NCBI GenBank assembly: GCA_019009955.1
Contig: CM032233.1
Location: 92,733,501-92,797,500, forward strand
Origin: Riptortus pedestris
Taxonomy: Eukaryota > Arthropoda > Insecta > Hemiptera > Alydidae
DNA length: 64,000 nucleotides
Reading direction: 5' to 3'
Under the pieces are notes generated by a model. The model saw nothing but the letters and a program-made list of their open reading frames with translations, did not search any database and was not told where the DNA came from. Every line of letters begins with the position of its first letter. Positions within the stretch are counted from its first letter, which is position 1. This document shows, in pieces, positions 25,124 to 36,650 of this stretch. The position numbers were made by a program, and so were the translations under genes.

Positions 25124-25237
25124 CTTGAACGGACCTCATTTTCACCATCTCCTGGGTAGGATCGATGGACATTTGAAGAAATTTTTCGAAAATGAGTACG
25201 ACCTCAATAGATCATTTCCCTTGAGGGAAATCTGCTA
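23310..25237. mobile_element. Pair of HINE-like copies in tail-to-tail inverted orientation
   Basis: 23310 to about 24350 is plus-oriented with an eroded left end (GCTTAAGTGGAATCAGC). From about 24350 the text continues in minus orientation to TTGAGGGAAATCTGCT at 25236. Both copies lack the GTCCGTCACGCAGG hairpin end, as if joined by a deletion at the centre. TA arrays: about 23426-23436 and 25083-25121. A separate 200-bp palindrome is inserted in the plus arm. Confidence 0.8.
24030..24230. repeat. Near-perfect 200-bp palindrome inside a HINE-like element
   Basis: Outer ends GTCATACCTATCGGTAGAG and CTCTACCGATAGGTATGAC pair, and arms of roughly 90 bp follow with few mismatches around a spacer of about 20 bp. 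Each arm holds TGAAGATGATGCC...CGCATCGAAAGCGC, the same Penelope-like signature found near 47500. High arm identity indicates recent origin or gene conversion. Confidence 0.85.
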
Positions 25238-26093
25238 AAAAGTATGGAAACGTATTTTTTTCTTTAAACGTATTTTTTTTTTCTTTAAACGTTTCAAAAG
25301 TGTATTTTTGAGCATCAAAATTATCGTAACTGCAAGCAATTAAATCGTCAATTATTAAGTGAAATCTGAAAAGAATGTTAAAAATATAATAGACCAACGA
25401 AAAATTTGGTTGCAAAAAATTGTTATATGCCTCTGTTTAAATGGTATGATAGGAGCCATTAGGGGAACCATGGTGGAGTGGGCAGAGCCATAGGAAGAAT
25501 GAGGAAAAGCCCTTGAAGAGAGAGAGCAATCAGCCAGGAAACGTTCAGGAAAATTGTTTTATTTCCAGCTCTCCACTATTACTCTAATGAAAGACAAATA
25601 AACTTAGCTTGATTGGAGGACACGAATGAATATTAATTGATTCAAAAATTCCATCAGCTTCCTTGTAGGAATGGAGATGAAATGTGGAAAAAGTGTATTT
25701 TTTTAAAAATTACGTTGTTTACAGTTCTAAATATAGAGCTGGTGTCATAACACCATATCAGTTTACATCACGTCATTTACTTTGGCCAATAAAAATGAGT
25801 GTATTCCTCTATTCCTGTATAGAAATGAACCGAACTAAACTAACATCGTAATATAACCTATACAAAAATACGATCTTAAAACTCAGACCACACTCTCATT
25901 TACTCAATACGCAACCCTACTATACACGAGCCGCACACAGAATACATTAGACCAAATATTTTGGTAATTATACATTTAAATCTGTACATAAGCATAGACT
26001 GGATAATAGCACATTCAGGAAATATACACAATGGAGAGTCACCATCACAAATGCACACAATTTCTAACGGATCATGGAAAGACAGGACATTAT
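25238..26093. other. No gene; short internal duplication
   Basis: Two copies of an AAACGTATTTTTTTTTCTTT-like segment at about 25250-25295; otherwise nothing recognised. Confidence 0.45.
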
Positions 26094-27193
26094 TTAACCA
26101 CTTCAGACCCACTGTCCAATATATTGGACAAGCCAATTTCAATGCTATATCTCCATGGATTGATATTCTTTGGCAGGAAAATCGATTTTAATAAAGATTT
26201 TACGTATTAACCTTTCATTTGTGAAGCCTTTTTCTTGTTTATACCTGTTGTAGTGGCATTTCTAGAGCTTTGAACATCCAATTTATGATATTGCTCTTTC
26301 ACCTATTAAAACCATGACTAAATAAACGTCTCATAGATTTAATTTTGCATGTATATAAGTGAAAAAATTATTTTTAAGTAGCCAGAAGCCTCTAGAAGTC
26401 ATGTTTGTTAAGAATTTTTTTTTCCCCTTGTTATTGTATTTTCTAATAAATATGGATGTCCAACATATTGGACATCAGGTCTTAAGTGTTGCATTTCACT
26501 AATACCTCTATTCTTTGGAGGAATTTACTTATTGACTTTTATGATTATTATTTTGATGTGATAAACAATATTTTAGATCTTTTAAATTTTAAAATGCAAA
26601 TTGCTGAAAGTTTTACCTCAGAAATAGAAAGAAAAAAACAGGAAGAACTAGTCTTGAAGAATCTAGTAGTGAAGAACCCCTTGCAAATAAAGCAAGAGCT
26701 GATGTGAGACCAAATTCTGATGTTAGGAATGATGGATTTGAGCATTTTCCAGATATTGATGATAAAAGAGATGCAAGTAGATCCAAAATGAAAGGTTGCA
26801 CAAAAAAAACTAAATTTTATTGTGTAAATGCAAATGGCACTTTAGCATTATAAAAGAAAGGAATTGTTTTATATTATTTATCACAGTTAAATTTTTTTCA
26901 ATATTTATTATTTGTAACTTTCTATGATGTAAATTCGTTTATTATCAATTAAAAAAATATTACTAAAGTGTATTTTATTTATTTATCCAAATCCTTATCA
27001 GTAGAATAATTTGTAAAAAATATGCCTGTTGAGACCCGATGTCCAATATATTGGACACAATTTAAAATTGTCAATAAAATTACAATTAGGAAATAAGGAT
27101 TTTTTCACTATTTTTCTCATGTTTCTGTAAACATATAGAACGTCAAAAAAATGTTTTTAGTCAAAATATTTGAGTTGGGTCTGAAGGGGTTAA
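26094..27193 (+). mobile_element. piggyBac-like non-autonomous element (TTAA-flanked, 1100 bp)
   Basis: TTAA at 26094-26097 and 27190-27193. Inverted termini are CCACTTCAGACCCA on the left and CCCCTTCAGACCCA (reverse complement) on the right. A palindrome TGTCCAATATATTGGACA recurs at 26113, 26456 (one-base variant) and 27040. It encodes a transposase C-terminal remnant at 26608-26853. Confidence 0.88.
26608..26853 (+). pseudogene. piggyBac-like transposase C-terminal remnant
   Basis: After a stop at 26605 the frame reads KFYLRNRKKKTGRTS, a Ser/Glu-rich linker (SLEESSSEEP), then DVRPNSDVRNDGFEHFP and SRSKMKGCTKKTKFYC before TAA at 26851. This order resembles the C-terminal end of piggyBac transposases (HFP motif followed by a CxxC/TKFYC domain). 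The expected Cys before KMKGC is Ser, and the final CxxC is replaced by NANG. The catalytic domain is deleted. Confidence 0.65.
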
Positions 27194-27249
27194 AATTCAA
27201 GACAATGTCAAATTTGCTTGCGACACCCAGACAACACAACTCATGATAG

Positions 27250-27482
27250 CGATGTGAGTTAGAGCGTTGCCTATAATCTCACATGGTAAACCTAGAGTGG
27301 CGAGTTTAATTTCCGCCTGGGCAACAAGGAATTTATTTAGTGACGAACTCATTAAATAAAATCCTTAGTCCCACCCTGGCTAGAAAAGGGTGGTAACCTG
27401 TAGATAACCCCAATAACCCATATCAAAAGCCCAATTAGTCGTAGCAGCATAAAGTGGACGTTAATAAATAATAATAATAATA
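27250..27482 (+). mobile_element. tRNA-derived SINE copy 3
   Basis: Head with CACATGGTAAACCTAGAG and a degenerate B-box (GAGTTTAATTTCCGCC); body CCCACCCTGGCTAG...AAGGGTGGTAACC; 3' end GTGGACGTTAATAAATAA and an AAT array. Target-site duplication not identified. It lies just outside the right end of a piggyBac-like element. Confidence 0.8.
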
Positions 27483-28000
27483 ACGAAAGTTTTTACTTAT
27501 ACTCTATGACTGTCCAACATATAATCAAAATAGATCAAACTTCATAATGAACATAATTTTAAAAGCACGTAATTGACCAGAACTATCTCATATATACAAT
27601 AAATATAATAAGAACTCATAAAGTTTATCAAAAGTATAGATATGGATGTAGCAAAAATACATTAGAAAATAAAGTTGATTATGAGAGAAGAGAATTATAA
27701 TTCAATATATTTGCCTTACTTACATTAAAACAGAAAGAAACAGTAACATCAGTTGAGTTTAACTTTGTTTTTCATTTTCATTTATTGATTTTATATTAAT
27801 TATCATATTTCATTATTTTATTTTTATTATTTCATTATATTTTTATTTTAATTATTAATTTTATTATATTTGATTATATGGTAATAACCCACTAAATAAT
27901 TTATACTGTAAAAATGTATTTAAAATTACTTATGCGTGTAATATGCCATTTGGCAATAGAATAGGTACTCAAATAAATAAACTTCACATGAGGAGGAAAC
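27483..28000. other. AT-rich, no feature
   Basis: Mostly A/T with a run of ATTTTATTT-like text near 27800; nothing supported. Confidence 0.5.
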
Positions 28001-28447
28001 AAAAAGTCCGTCACGCAGGGGCTGCGTAAACTAAGCAGATTTCCCACGTAAAGTTATACAATAGAGAAATCTCCATACGAGTGCCGAACAGTTATGGAAA
28101 CGGCCGAACTAGCTTTCGGCGGACACGAAAAGAAGCGACCACAGCTCGTCAATTACACTTAATAAAAATGCAAATACCTCGGTTAATATTCAAGATAGGA
28201 ATAAATGTATATAACAATATTTATAGTAAATTTACTTTGCAATAATATTGGTTCTATACAATTGTTCCATCCGACGTATAATAACAGAGATATTTCGAAT
28301 TTTCGAAAATCCTACCCTCTAAACCATCCCTTCCACTGGTCCGATTTCAGCCGTTAACGAACTTGGTTTTCCTTTTTACATAAAACGATTAAATAACGAG
28401 TTTGGTGATCATTAAACGTAAAATTTCGACCGCTAGGTTGTTAACAG

Positions 28448-28526
<79 letters not shown>

Positions 28527-28643
28527 TTATTGAAGGGACCTCAGTTTATTCATCTCCTAGGTTGGATCTATGGACATTTGAAGAAAGTTTTTTGAAAATC
28601 GCGTCATGAGTACGACCTCAATAGCGGGGGGAAATCTGCTAAT
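28001..28643 (-). mobile_element. HINE-like element, short subfamily, both ends
   Basis: Opens AAAAAGTCCGTCACGCAGG, closes GGGGGGAAATCTGCT. Short-subfamily box GTGCCGAACAGTTATGG. The array is compound, (TA)n followed by (GA)n, about 28452-28527. Confidence 0.86.
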
Positions 28644-29104
28644 AAACTGAAAGGTAGTAGATAGAGTGCTGATATTCGGAAGTAGAAAGGGCGTAGTGTA
28701 AAATGTTACAGAATGAGAGGAAAGTGAGAAGTTACTCAAGTGCGAAGCTGCTAGAAAATAATAGTAGGCGAGAGAACTGAAATAGATAGTGTTTATTGCG
28801 TAACCTGGGGGAAATTTGCCAGGGGTGAGCCCGGAAAATACGAAGCTCAGAGGTATTCGAGTGCTGAGCTAAATCACCTTTCCTGGCATTCCCAAAATAA
28901 ATTATACAGGTTATTTGTTCTATGGTGCATTTTTCAATCCCGTCAAAAAAGGAACTTAGGTGGCTGGCTTAACACTCTTACACCCCTCCCGACATAACTC
29001 CACTTAAATTAGGGCTGCTCTGTGACACATCAATTCAAACCTCCACCTTTCTCCGTTAGTCAAAAAGTCTGCAATATCAGACACTTTACATAAATTGAGA
29101 ACTT
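28644..29104. other. No recognisable feature
   Basis: No gene or repeat recognised. Confidence 0.45.
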
Positions 29105-29360
29105 TTTATTTATTTATACAGAAGCACCCGCATCTTGGCGATTTGGCTCAAAGTTTCACAATGTAAAATGAAAACAAAATTATAGAAAAATAACAAAAAA
29201 TGAAACAACAAATAAAAAATTAAATACAACAAATAATCATTAAATACTAGTAATAAAGACAATTAATAAACATTAGACTAGTAATAAAGACAACAATTTA
29301 AAATGGTTTTAATAAAAAAAAATTACATTATTCCTATATACTAGTACATTTATATTATTT
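29105..29360 (-). repeat. Dispersed repeat 'E', copy 1
   Basis: Matches 36175-36430 along about 250 bp (GGCGATTTG..TCAAA, GACTAGTAATAAAG, CAACAATTTAAAATGG). Read on the minus strand it ends in TATAAATAAATAAA, like the tail of a non-LTR element, hence the strand choice. It is directly adjacent to the LINE end at 29362. Confidence 0.55.
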
Positions 29361-29361
29361 T

Positions 29362-29830
29362 TTTTTTAATTTTATTTATTTAGTTTTGTGTCCCACAGCG
29401 ATGGTGGTTGGCATTATTAGGATGATATATTTACTCCTTCATGTGCTTACCTTTTTTGTACTTTTATATTATGGAAAATATATCCTTAATATCTGATTCT
29501 TTCTCATATCCGTGCTTTGTCTAAAGAATATAATAAACGTTAACCCTTTTAAATCTTTTTAGGTATGCTGTAGACTTATTCTATTTTGTATTATATGTTT
29601 TTGTAAGTGTTAATGTGTTTTAGGTATGTTAGTATTTGTGAAATATATTGGCTGCTGTCAGTTAATAGTTCTGTCATTTCGTGCGTTATGTGAAGGTTTT
29701 CTCTTTGGATGCAGTCTGTCAGAATGTGCTTTATCGTAAGGTGTTTGTTGCAGTATTTGCATATATGGTTATCAGTCCTTGTCATTAAGTGTCTATGTGT
29801 GACCGATCCTGAGTTGAGAACTAAAGTGGG
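29362..29830 (-). mobile_element. 5'-truncated Jockey-like LINE end with 3' UTR and A-rich tail
   Basis: On the minus strand: ORF2 C-terminus (about 29826-29591), a 3' UTR of about 200 bp containing CGCTGTGGGACAC, and an AATAAATAAA...A tail near 29362. 5' truncation and the A-rich tail are normal for LINE insertion. Confidence 0.65.
29591..29826 (-). pseudogene. Jockey-like ORF2 C-terminus
   Basis: Translates to a zinc-knuckle-like CKYC...HLTIKHILTDC followed by ELLTDSSQYISQIL and LKHINTYKNI. This is the segment after RNase H in Jockey-group ORF2 proteins (pattern C-x2-C-x8-H-x4-C). Upstream, a frameshift interrupts the RLRIGHT-like box (residual QDRSH text). Same family as 46707-46999 and 39906-40143. 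Confidence 0.65.
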
Positions 29831-30324
29831 CTAGTTTTAGATTGTGAATTAATACTTTTTAAACAGTAAGTCAATTTTAAATTAAATTAGTACTAAAACA
29901 CATATTTCAAAAATTAGCATTAGAGCGATCTAGATATTATTTATTTGAGATGCTGCTACAATAATGAAACATCTTTTAACATGTCAGAATACAATTTTAC
30001 AAAATTAAATAAATAATAAAAATTTACAAAACTAACTTTTACAAATGCACAAAGAGAATCACTTTATTGTACAAATTTTTATACAGTTTGTGGGGCTGCT
30101 CAATTACATTGAGATGCTGAAGCACACAGCAACTGAAGTCAATCCCTAGGACAACAGTAAAACAATACATATTGTATTTAGTCAGCTCAATAACTAAAAT
30201 ATTAACTAAAATAATCACAGTCAGCAACCTAAAAGGTGAATGTCACTAGATATATAATTAGAAACATCATTATTGTACTAACAAGATTCGTCGATCTATA
30301 ATAAGATCACTGGTCAAAGAAAAA
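29831..30324. other. No recognisable feature
   Basis: AT-rich; possibly 3' UTR of the retroelement ORF that starts at 30325 on the minus strand, but no tail signal is evident. Confidence 0.4.
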
Positions 30325-30858
30325 TTAAAATATATGGTGGGAAATAATCCCTAAAGTATCAATAATGATACCCTCGACCAAGGTTTGCAGAACCTTCTTG
30401 TCTATTCCCACCTCGTCAAAAAATGTCTGGGTACGTTTAGGGACCGTTCCTCGGGCACCGAACCACAAGCCTATCACCAGAAAATCCCGCTCCCCAAATG
30501 ATTCCCTAAATTTTTCCGAGTAAAATTTAGTACATTTGTCGTAAATATTTTTCTTTTCCTGGTGGTTCTTCTCCGCTTGATCAGGGTCGTTGCTCTCGTC
30601 CCTTATCGTTGGGTCCAGGATGTAGGCAAATTTACAATTCTCCTTGAAGGCAATGATGTCCGCGTACCTCGTTGACCCTGCGTCATCGACAGCGTACACC
30701 TCTTCAAAGCATGTAAAATTCTTTGCTTTCAGGAGCTCCATGATAGCGTGCTTTACCCGGTGATGTCGCCTCGTGATCAGCAACATGTTATGTGGACAAT
30801 TCCCGACCACATGGGCCGGTGTTTCGGTCTCCCTGCCACCATAGAATGGACAAAACTA
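30325..30858 (-). pseudogene. C-terminal zinc knuckle and restriction-like endonuclease of a non-LTR retrotransposon
   Basis: The minus frame opens just after a stop at about 30859 with FCPFYGGRETETPAHVVGNC, a degenerate knuckle (C-x2-[C to Y]...H...C). It continues with RRHHRVKHAIMELL and a core STRYADIIAF ... YILDPTI that fits the R/KPD...D pattern of R2-type restriction-like endonucleases. The order (knuckle, then endonuclease at the C-terminus) is that of R2/Dong/NeSL-group elements. The reverse transcriptase is absent, so this is 5' truncated. About 178 codons remain without an internal stop, indicating modest age. Confidence 0.62.
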
Positions 30859-31659
30859 ATATAAATTGTTAGTATATTTACAACATGAAAAAAATAAAAT
30901 AAAAATAAGAAATAAATAAATAAAACTAAAACTATAAAGAGTTAAACTTGCAATATATAATTTTCATAATGGTAAATAATAGCTTTTATATTTCATCGAA
31001 TAATCCATTATTTCTGAAATACTCAAAAACATCATATATAAATTGGCTAGTAGTTCCCTCAAATTTCTGGGCCATGGGTGGAGCGATCTAGAGGTTAGAG
31101 TTAGCCATTCAATTTTAAAAACAAAATAAAAATTCCCTCCCTCATAAAACATTTTAACATGTGCTTAGTGCTTTTGGCACAAATCTCTTCATTACTAAAA
31201 CAAAACTTAACAAACTTATTTATTTACAAGAATGAGAAAATGACTTCGGAGCTGTGATAGTGCTTGTAATATATTGAATATGATTATAGTCCTTGTAATA
31301 TATTGAAACGCTGAAAACAATAACTTCAAAATGGAAGATAGCAATCCAAGTTATAAGTAATAAGATAACATTTTTAAAAAAACGGAACAAGACATACATA
31401 CACTCATCCAGAAACTAACTTTTTAGAAACAGACAAATATATAACTACATATAAGAGGAACTAGATTAGAAGAAGCTCATCGCCAGTCAGAGACGTACTA
31501 GTAGGAATAAAAACGATCCTACTTGCTTAAAAAAGTAAGTTGACAATTATGTAAATTTTAAAATACATTTATTTAAAAATGCACAATTGATTAATAATTA
31601 TTCGCATCCAATAATGTCAAATGAATAACGCAGTAAGGGATAATTTTGCAATTCCTTTT
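30859..31659. other. No recognisable feature
   Basis: AT-rich, with a short duplication (CTTGTAATATATTGAA at about 31263 and 31294). No gene seen. Confidence 0.45.
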
Positions 31660-32235
31660 AGCAGATTTTCCTTGAGGGAAATAACCTATTGAGATTTTAC
31701 TTATGACACGATTTTCGAAAAATGACCTCAAATGTCTATCGGCTCTAACCAGTAAATGACAAAATTGTTGAGGTATGTTAGAAATTATTTATATACAAAA
31801 ATGGCGACCGCTAGAGATTCATAGAAGTTCATTATTGACTGAAATCGGACCAGTAGGTGGGGAGAGGGGGTTTAGAGTAGAGATTCGAAAATTTCAAATA
31901 TCTCCGTCATTTAAAGTCATTTAAAATTAATGGAGATATTTCCATTTTCCAGTTTTCAGCCTTCAGTAAACCCCCACTTCTACCCTTGTTAAATAAACAA
32001 TACTCTTTTATATAATAAACCACATCATTCTAAGCTTAAATACCAAATAATGTTTTCCAGAGACCTTTATTAAACGAGATAGATGCAAATATGTTCTCCC
32101 CCCACCCCCCCCCCGTCTTAAATTCTTGGACTGCTGAAATTTGATTGATTGAGATAAAAATTATTCTTATTCATTGTAAATTACATTTCTTTTTCATTTA
32201 CTTTTTACACGCTCCCCGTCGGGAGGTATCTTTTT
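31660..32235 (+). mobile_element. HINE-like element, 3' truncated
   Basis: Left end AGCAGATTTTCCTTGAGGG at 31660; array region reduced to TATATAC; deletion between CTCCGTCATTTAAAG and TTAATGGAGATATT; C-run at 32099-32114. Text ends near CCCCGTCGGGAGGTATC (32235) without the terminal hairpin. Confidence 0.78.
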
Positions 32236-33279
32236 TGTTGCAGATGTTCAACATCTTTATTTAGTTCTGCCAGATGCCGCCCTTGGAACTCAATTCATGT
32301 GCTCAGAAGATATGGCGTCGCTGAAAAGGCTAAACGCTAACTAAAGATCTGGAAGGACATTAGACTTTCGTGTTACATGAAACGTTTATCTAATGAGTGA
32401 AAAATCGCTTCGTTGGAAAACCTAATTAGCTAATTAGCCTGAAGGAAATTCTGCTAAACGAAGGGAACTTGTGATGTGTATGACTCAAGCAACTTGTTAA
32501 TTCATCTGTGAATCCTTTACGTTAAGTATCAAGAAACTGTATAGAAGTTCTTGCAAATTAAATTTGAAATAGGCAGCCAGTTGTATTAGCATATGGAGGG
32601 AGCAATTCTGAATTCAGTGTTTAGGTTTTTGCATAAACCTCTCTTCCAAATGGGCCTCCTTTTGGTGAAAATCTTAAATATGCGATTTGAATTTTTCATT
32701 TAGAACTTCGTTCTGGGAAGTGAGTGAACACAATAAAACAATATTTTTTCAGATATTCAAGTATGCTAAGAATTAATAATTAATGCTGTTTTATTAAATA
32801 ACTAATTACGTTCTTTAATATTTTAACCTTAGATTTTTACTTTATTATCATTTATTTTGAACTTAATAGGCATTGTTGTTATTGAAATTGTGTGTTGACA
32901 GGACACTGACGATGATGCGATAAGTCGAAGTCCTTTGGCGATGTAATAAATGATTATTTTTGAAGATTGGCCCTTTTATTCAATCGACCTGCAAAAATCA
33001 ATTTATTTAATTTAACGTAGAATATTTTTTTAGTAAAAAGGAAAATTAATAGTATTATTAAGCTTAAAAGGCGACCTTAATAAAAAACAAGAGGTAACCT
33101 TAATATAAAGAAATTAAGAGGTAACTTTAATATAAAAAGTATTAGTAAAATGATATATGTAAAAAACACATCCTACACATTGAAAACACAAACGTTGAAC
33201 GATCTCAATCAAATTGCCATAAATACAGAATTTTGCATTAAGTATTTTTCATCTCGTCAACAGCTGTCGAATACCTGAT
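32236..33279. other. Mostly featureless; one Penelope-like motif
   Basis: CTGACGATGATGC...GTCGAAG at about 32906-32930 matches the signature in the repeats at 47170-47985. The rest shows nothing recognisable. Confidence 0.4.
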
Positions 33280-33688
33280 CCTTGGTTTCCTCAAATTTGT
33301 ATTTTCTTATTTATCTTTTACATATTTCTAATCATAATTTTTCATAGACCCATCCCACCTATAGACATGGCTTTTTTAGCTTGAAATGAAATGTGAAATG
33401 GACTTATTTCCATTAAGTGTTAACGTAACATTGTAGGTTACATCAAACATTATTGTTTTCTAATATTACGTATATCAATTGACTTCTTTACAAATTATTG
33501 AATAGCATTTATACTTACATAATAAATTCGTTACAAAATTAATTCAAATTCCATGGATGCACTCTATAAAATCAACCAATTTAAATAATTATATATAATA
33601 AATTTATTTTTTTAACAATCTTCATATATAATGTACATTTTTTAATTTATTTGACAGTCAAATTCGTTAAAGGATGACAAGCTTTATA

Positions 33689-33895
33689 AACTGCTCAAAA
33701 ATGAATAGGGATATTGGCTGTTTTGTGGTATATATGGGGCCTAGCATATTTTTTTTTATTATAAATATCATTAATATTTATTAGAAATTATTGTCTTTTT
33801 CCTCCATAAAAAAGAAATTTAATTAAGATCGGTTTAATTAAAATTAATAGAATAAGAAAAAATAACCAATATCCCTATTCAATTTTTGAGCAGTA
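33689..33895. mobile_element. 207-bp Tc1/mariner-type MITE
   Basis: Inverted ends: left ACTGCTCAAAAATGAATAGG and right, as reverse complement, ACTGCTCAAAAATTGAATAG; the internal ATATTGG boxes also pair. TA stands on both sides, fitting TA target duplication. No coding capacity. Confidence 0.8.
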
Positions 33896-34470
33896 TATAT
33901 GGTGAGAAACTAGTCCCAACATAAAGAGAGAATGTACCTGATTATAATTTCTTTTTTAATCGAGTATTCTAACATATATTTGGAAGTTTTATTTCATATT
34001 TTTGAACAATTTTAACAGCATTCATCTTGTGTATACTTCAGACATATGTTGGCACATTTGTAAACAAAGAATATTTTTTAAAAGATTTAACAATCTCGGA
34101 CAAACCGTCAAAGAATTTTACTCCTGAAAATGATATTCTTTTCTCGAAGTAATTATGATTTTGGTTGGGGGTTCGAAGGATATTCTTGTATGTTGTTTTA
34201 TGATTATGTGTTATACTATTTCTGTAAAATAAGTTCATATTTTTTTTTCACCAAAATATTGTTTGGTACATATGTATTGAGGGTAAAGTAACTATTTTTG
34301 ATTCCTTAAAAAGTGGCCGACAGGAGTCTCTCTACTTTCTGTTGAATATAAACCTTATTGCTCAAATCTGGAATTTGAATATTAATATGATGTTAATATA
34401 ATTATTTAAAGTGGTTGATTTTATAAAGTGCATTAAGGGAATTTAAATTAATTTTATAACGATTTTATTA

Positions 34471-35078
34471 TAAACTCAACCGCAAAAAAAAACCGGACAC
34501 TTAGATTTAGTCTTATAATTTTGTTAAATATTTAATATATGTGTATATTAATCTTTTTTAATTAAAATAATTGGTTAATCTATAGGTTATTTAAACAAAA
34601 TCTGCCAAAAGTGAATAATTTTTATTGATTATTTACAAAATAAAAAAAATGATAAATTAACACATTTAAAAAAAAAAAATGATTCTTCATTTTTATTACA
34701 GTGAATGGTAGACTTCGCTACCCCAAGCGTTTCGGCAATGTAACGTAAGCTCCGGCCTTCCATCGAAGTTTGAAAGACCCATTGTTCTGGACCGAAATAA
34801 AAATAAAACATTAATTAAAGAAAATGCTTGGTTAATAATTAAAGATGTTTAAATGTGCGAAAAACTACTTACAGTTTAGAATAGATCAACTTCACGACAA
34901 ATAAATCTAATCTGAGTTTTATCTAATTGTTTACTAATCCTGAAGGGATTAGTTCAATGGACTTAGACACTACATTCTCTGTAATAACTAGAATACCCAA
35001 ATAAAGAAACACATTGCTGAAAGTTAGCTTTTAATACGACAAATATGAAGTGTCCCGTTTTTTTTGCGGTTGAGTGTA
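34471..35078 (-). mobile_element. Tc1/mariner-like deletion derivative (608 bp)
   Basis: Ends TAAACTCAACCGCAAAA and TTTTGCGGTTGAGTGTA are inverted repeats of about 30 bp extending through the GGACACTT/AAGTGTCC box, bounded by TA on both sides. It sits in the right arm of an inverted 'C' repeat and splits it cleanly. It contains a transposase HTH remnant. Confidence 0.85.
34660..34805 (-). pseudogene. Tc1-like transposase HTH remnant
   Basis: Minus strand reads FGPEQWVFQTSMEGRSLRY then IAETLGVAKSTIH, a helix-turn-helix of Tc1/paired type (xIAxxLGVxKSTI). Flanking codons are unrelated, so only the DNA-binding segment survives; the DDE core is missing. Confidence 0.6.
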
Positions 35079-35379
35079 TAAGTATAAATGTTATTCAATA
35101 GCTTGTAAAGAAATCAATTAAGATAATACTAGAAAACAAAAAACGTTTGATGTAACCTAATATGTTATGTTAATACTTAATGGAAATAAATACATTTCAC
35201 ATGTCATTTCAAGCCAAAAATGCGACATCTAAAGGTGGGATGAGCCTATGAAAAAGGATGATTAGAAATATGTAAACGATAAATAAGAAATATGATATTA
35301 ATATTTATTTATATTATTAATATATTATGAATTTTTAAGTTACCCCAATACTTAAATAGGAATTTATGCGTTCAATGCT

Positions 35380-35560
35380 ATTAGTTAACCGACTATGGAA
35401 CTATCTATGCTATATTAGGAATAGAGTTTCCATTGGAACATATTTCTTAAATCATTTAAGTATCAAGCAAAGTGATTTTAGTTCCTTTTCTTCAGTCTAG
35501 GATTTTCTCACCAGTCAATCCTAAAAACATTGTCAAGGAGACTGGTAAAATGTCTCAATT
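35380..35560 (+). repeat. Dispersed repeat 'C', right part
   Basis: Matches 8100-8270 in order (TTAACCGACTATGGAA..ATC, CATTTAA, CCAGTCAATCCTAAAA). It continues copy 2, which is split by the inverted structure at 33290-35290. Confidence 0.45.
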
Positions 35561-35683
35561 ATTCACTGAGACGTTCATAGCTAGCTTATAAGTCATTAAC
35601 CAGTCACATGATCCTTTATAGCACCGAAACAATTTAGTTGGCGTATCAGGAAATTTAATGGATATTCAAACGGCGTTGAAGCC

Positions 35684-35686
<3 letters not shown>

Positions 35687-35750
<64 letters not shown>
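35687..35750. repeat. (TA)n microsatellite, 32 units
   Basis: Uninterrupted TA array. Unlike most TA arrays here, it is not flanked by HINE boxes. Confidence 0.9.
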
Positions 35751-35752
<2 letters not shown>

Positions 35753-36174
35753 ACACATGACAAGCTTCAAGAATTTTGAGACCAAAATAAAACCCATTTC
35801 CGCCCGTCTTTGAGACGTTCAGAAATGGTATATCTTGTTTTCCCACTTCCCGTTCCATTGTGAACTGAATGTTGGGTTGTATTAAGTTGAGAAAGCAATA
35901 ATAATTTAGAGTGATTATAGCCGACTGGAACAAGCACTGGAGTGGAAGTCTTCCAGAAGTGAATTTGAACTCCAATTACCATTGGGGATGTTACATACAG
36001 TATAGTGTTGATGTAGGAGCTTCGAAACATGACAGCCCATACTGTTTACCTAACCCCACCTCCTCAACATTAATTGCTCAATTTTGCCAAGAATCGTTCC
36101 TCCATTCAACACCACCCCTCCCAACACTTATCATCTAAACTCATTTAGTTATCCTGATAATTTGTAACTGAAGT
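35751..36174. other. No recognisable feature
   Basis: Mixed-composition DNA with overlapping short ORFs on both strands and no recognisable domain. Confidence 0.4.
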
Positions 36175-36430
36175 AGTTTATTTATTTATACAGGAGCACC
36201 TGAAACTGGGCGATTTGCCTCAAAATTTAACAATTTAAAATAAAAACAAAATTATAGAATAATAATAAAATACTAAACCAACAAATAAAAATTAAACACA
36301 ATAAATAAACATTAAATACAAGTAATAAAAACAACAAATACATATTAGACTAGTAATAAAGGCAACAATTTAAAATGGTTTTAATAGAAAAATTATGTAA
36401 TTTCTGTATACTAGTACAAATATATTATTT
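36175..36430 (-). repeat. Dispersed repeat 'E', copy 2
   Basis: Second copy of the repeat at 29105-29360, same orientation. It differs mainly by small indels in A-rich runs. No LINE ORF is adjacent here, so the repeat is independent of that neighbour. Confidence 0.55.
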
Positions 36431-36650
36431 AAAATTGTTCAAAATTATATTAAATTCTCACTAAGTCAAAATCAAAAAGGAGAGAGTTGAATTTTCTAAA
36501 ACAAATTCAATTTTTTAAGGTGATTTAGTGTATTGTCAATATGTGGCCTCCTGTCTGTAAGAAGTTCGAACATTTTTTATTATGATTATTACTATAGTTA
36601 TTATTTTTTTTTTGTGGCAACCTCAGAAAAACATAGGAGAATCTTAAAAT

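Larger units (their letters stand above)
33290..35290. repeat. Large inverted repeat made of two 'C' repeat copies
   Basis: 33290-33610 (TTTACATATTTCTAATCAT, CACCTATAGACATGGC, GAATAGCATTTATACTTAC) reappears inverted in 34380-35290, once the Tc1-like element at 34471-35078 is removed. The left arm is related to the dispersed repeat at 7640-8270 and hosts a small TIR element at 33689. Arms are roughly 300 bp and diverged. Confidence 0.7.

Noticed and set aside
23310..25237. HINE-like family as a conventional TIR transposon or MITE
   Set aside because: The inverted repeat at the 3' side is internal to a hairpin end, and I found no consistent target-site duplication.
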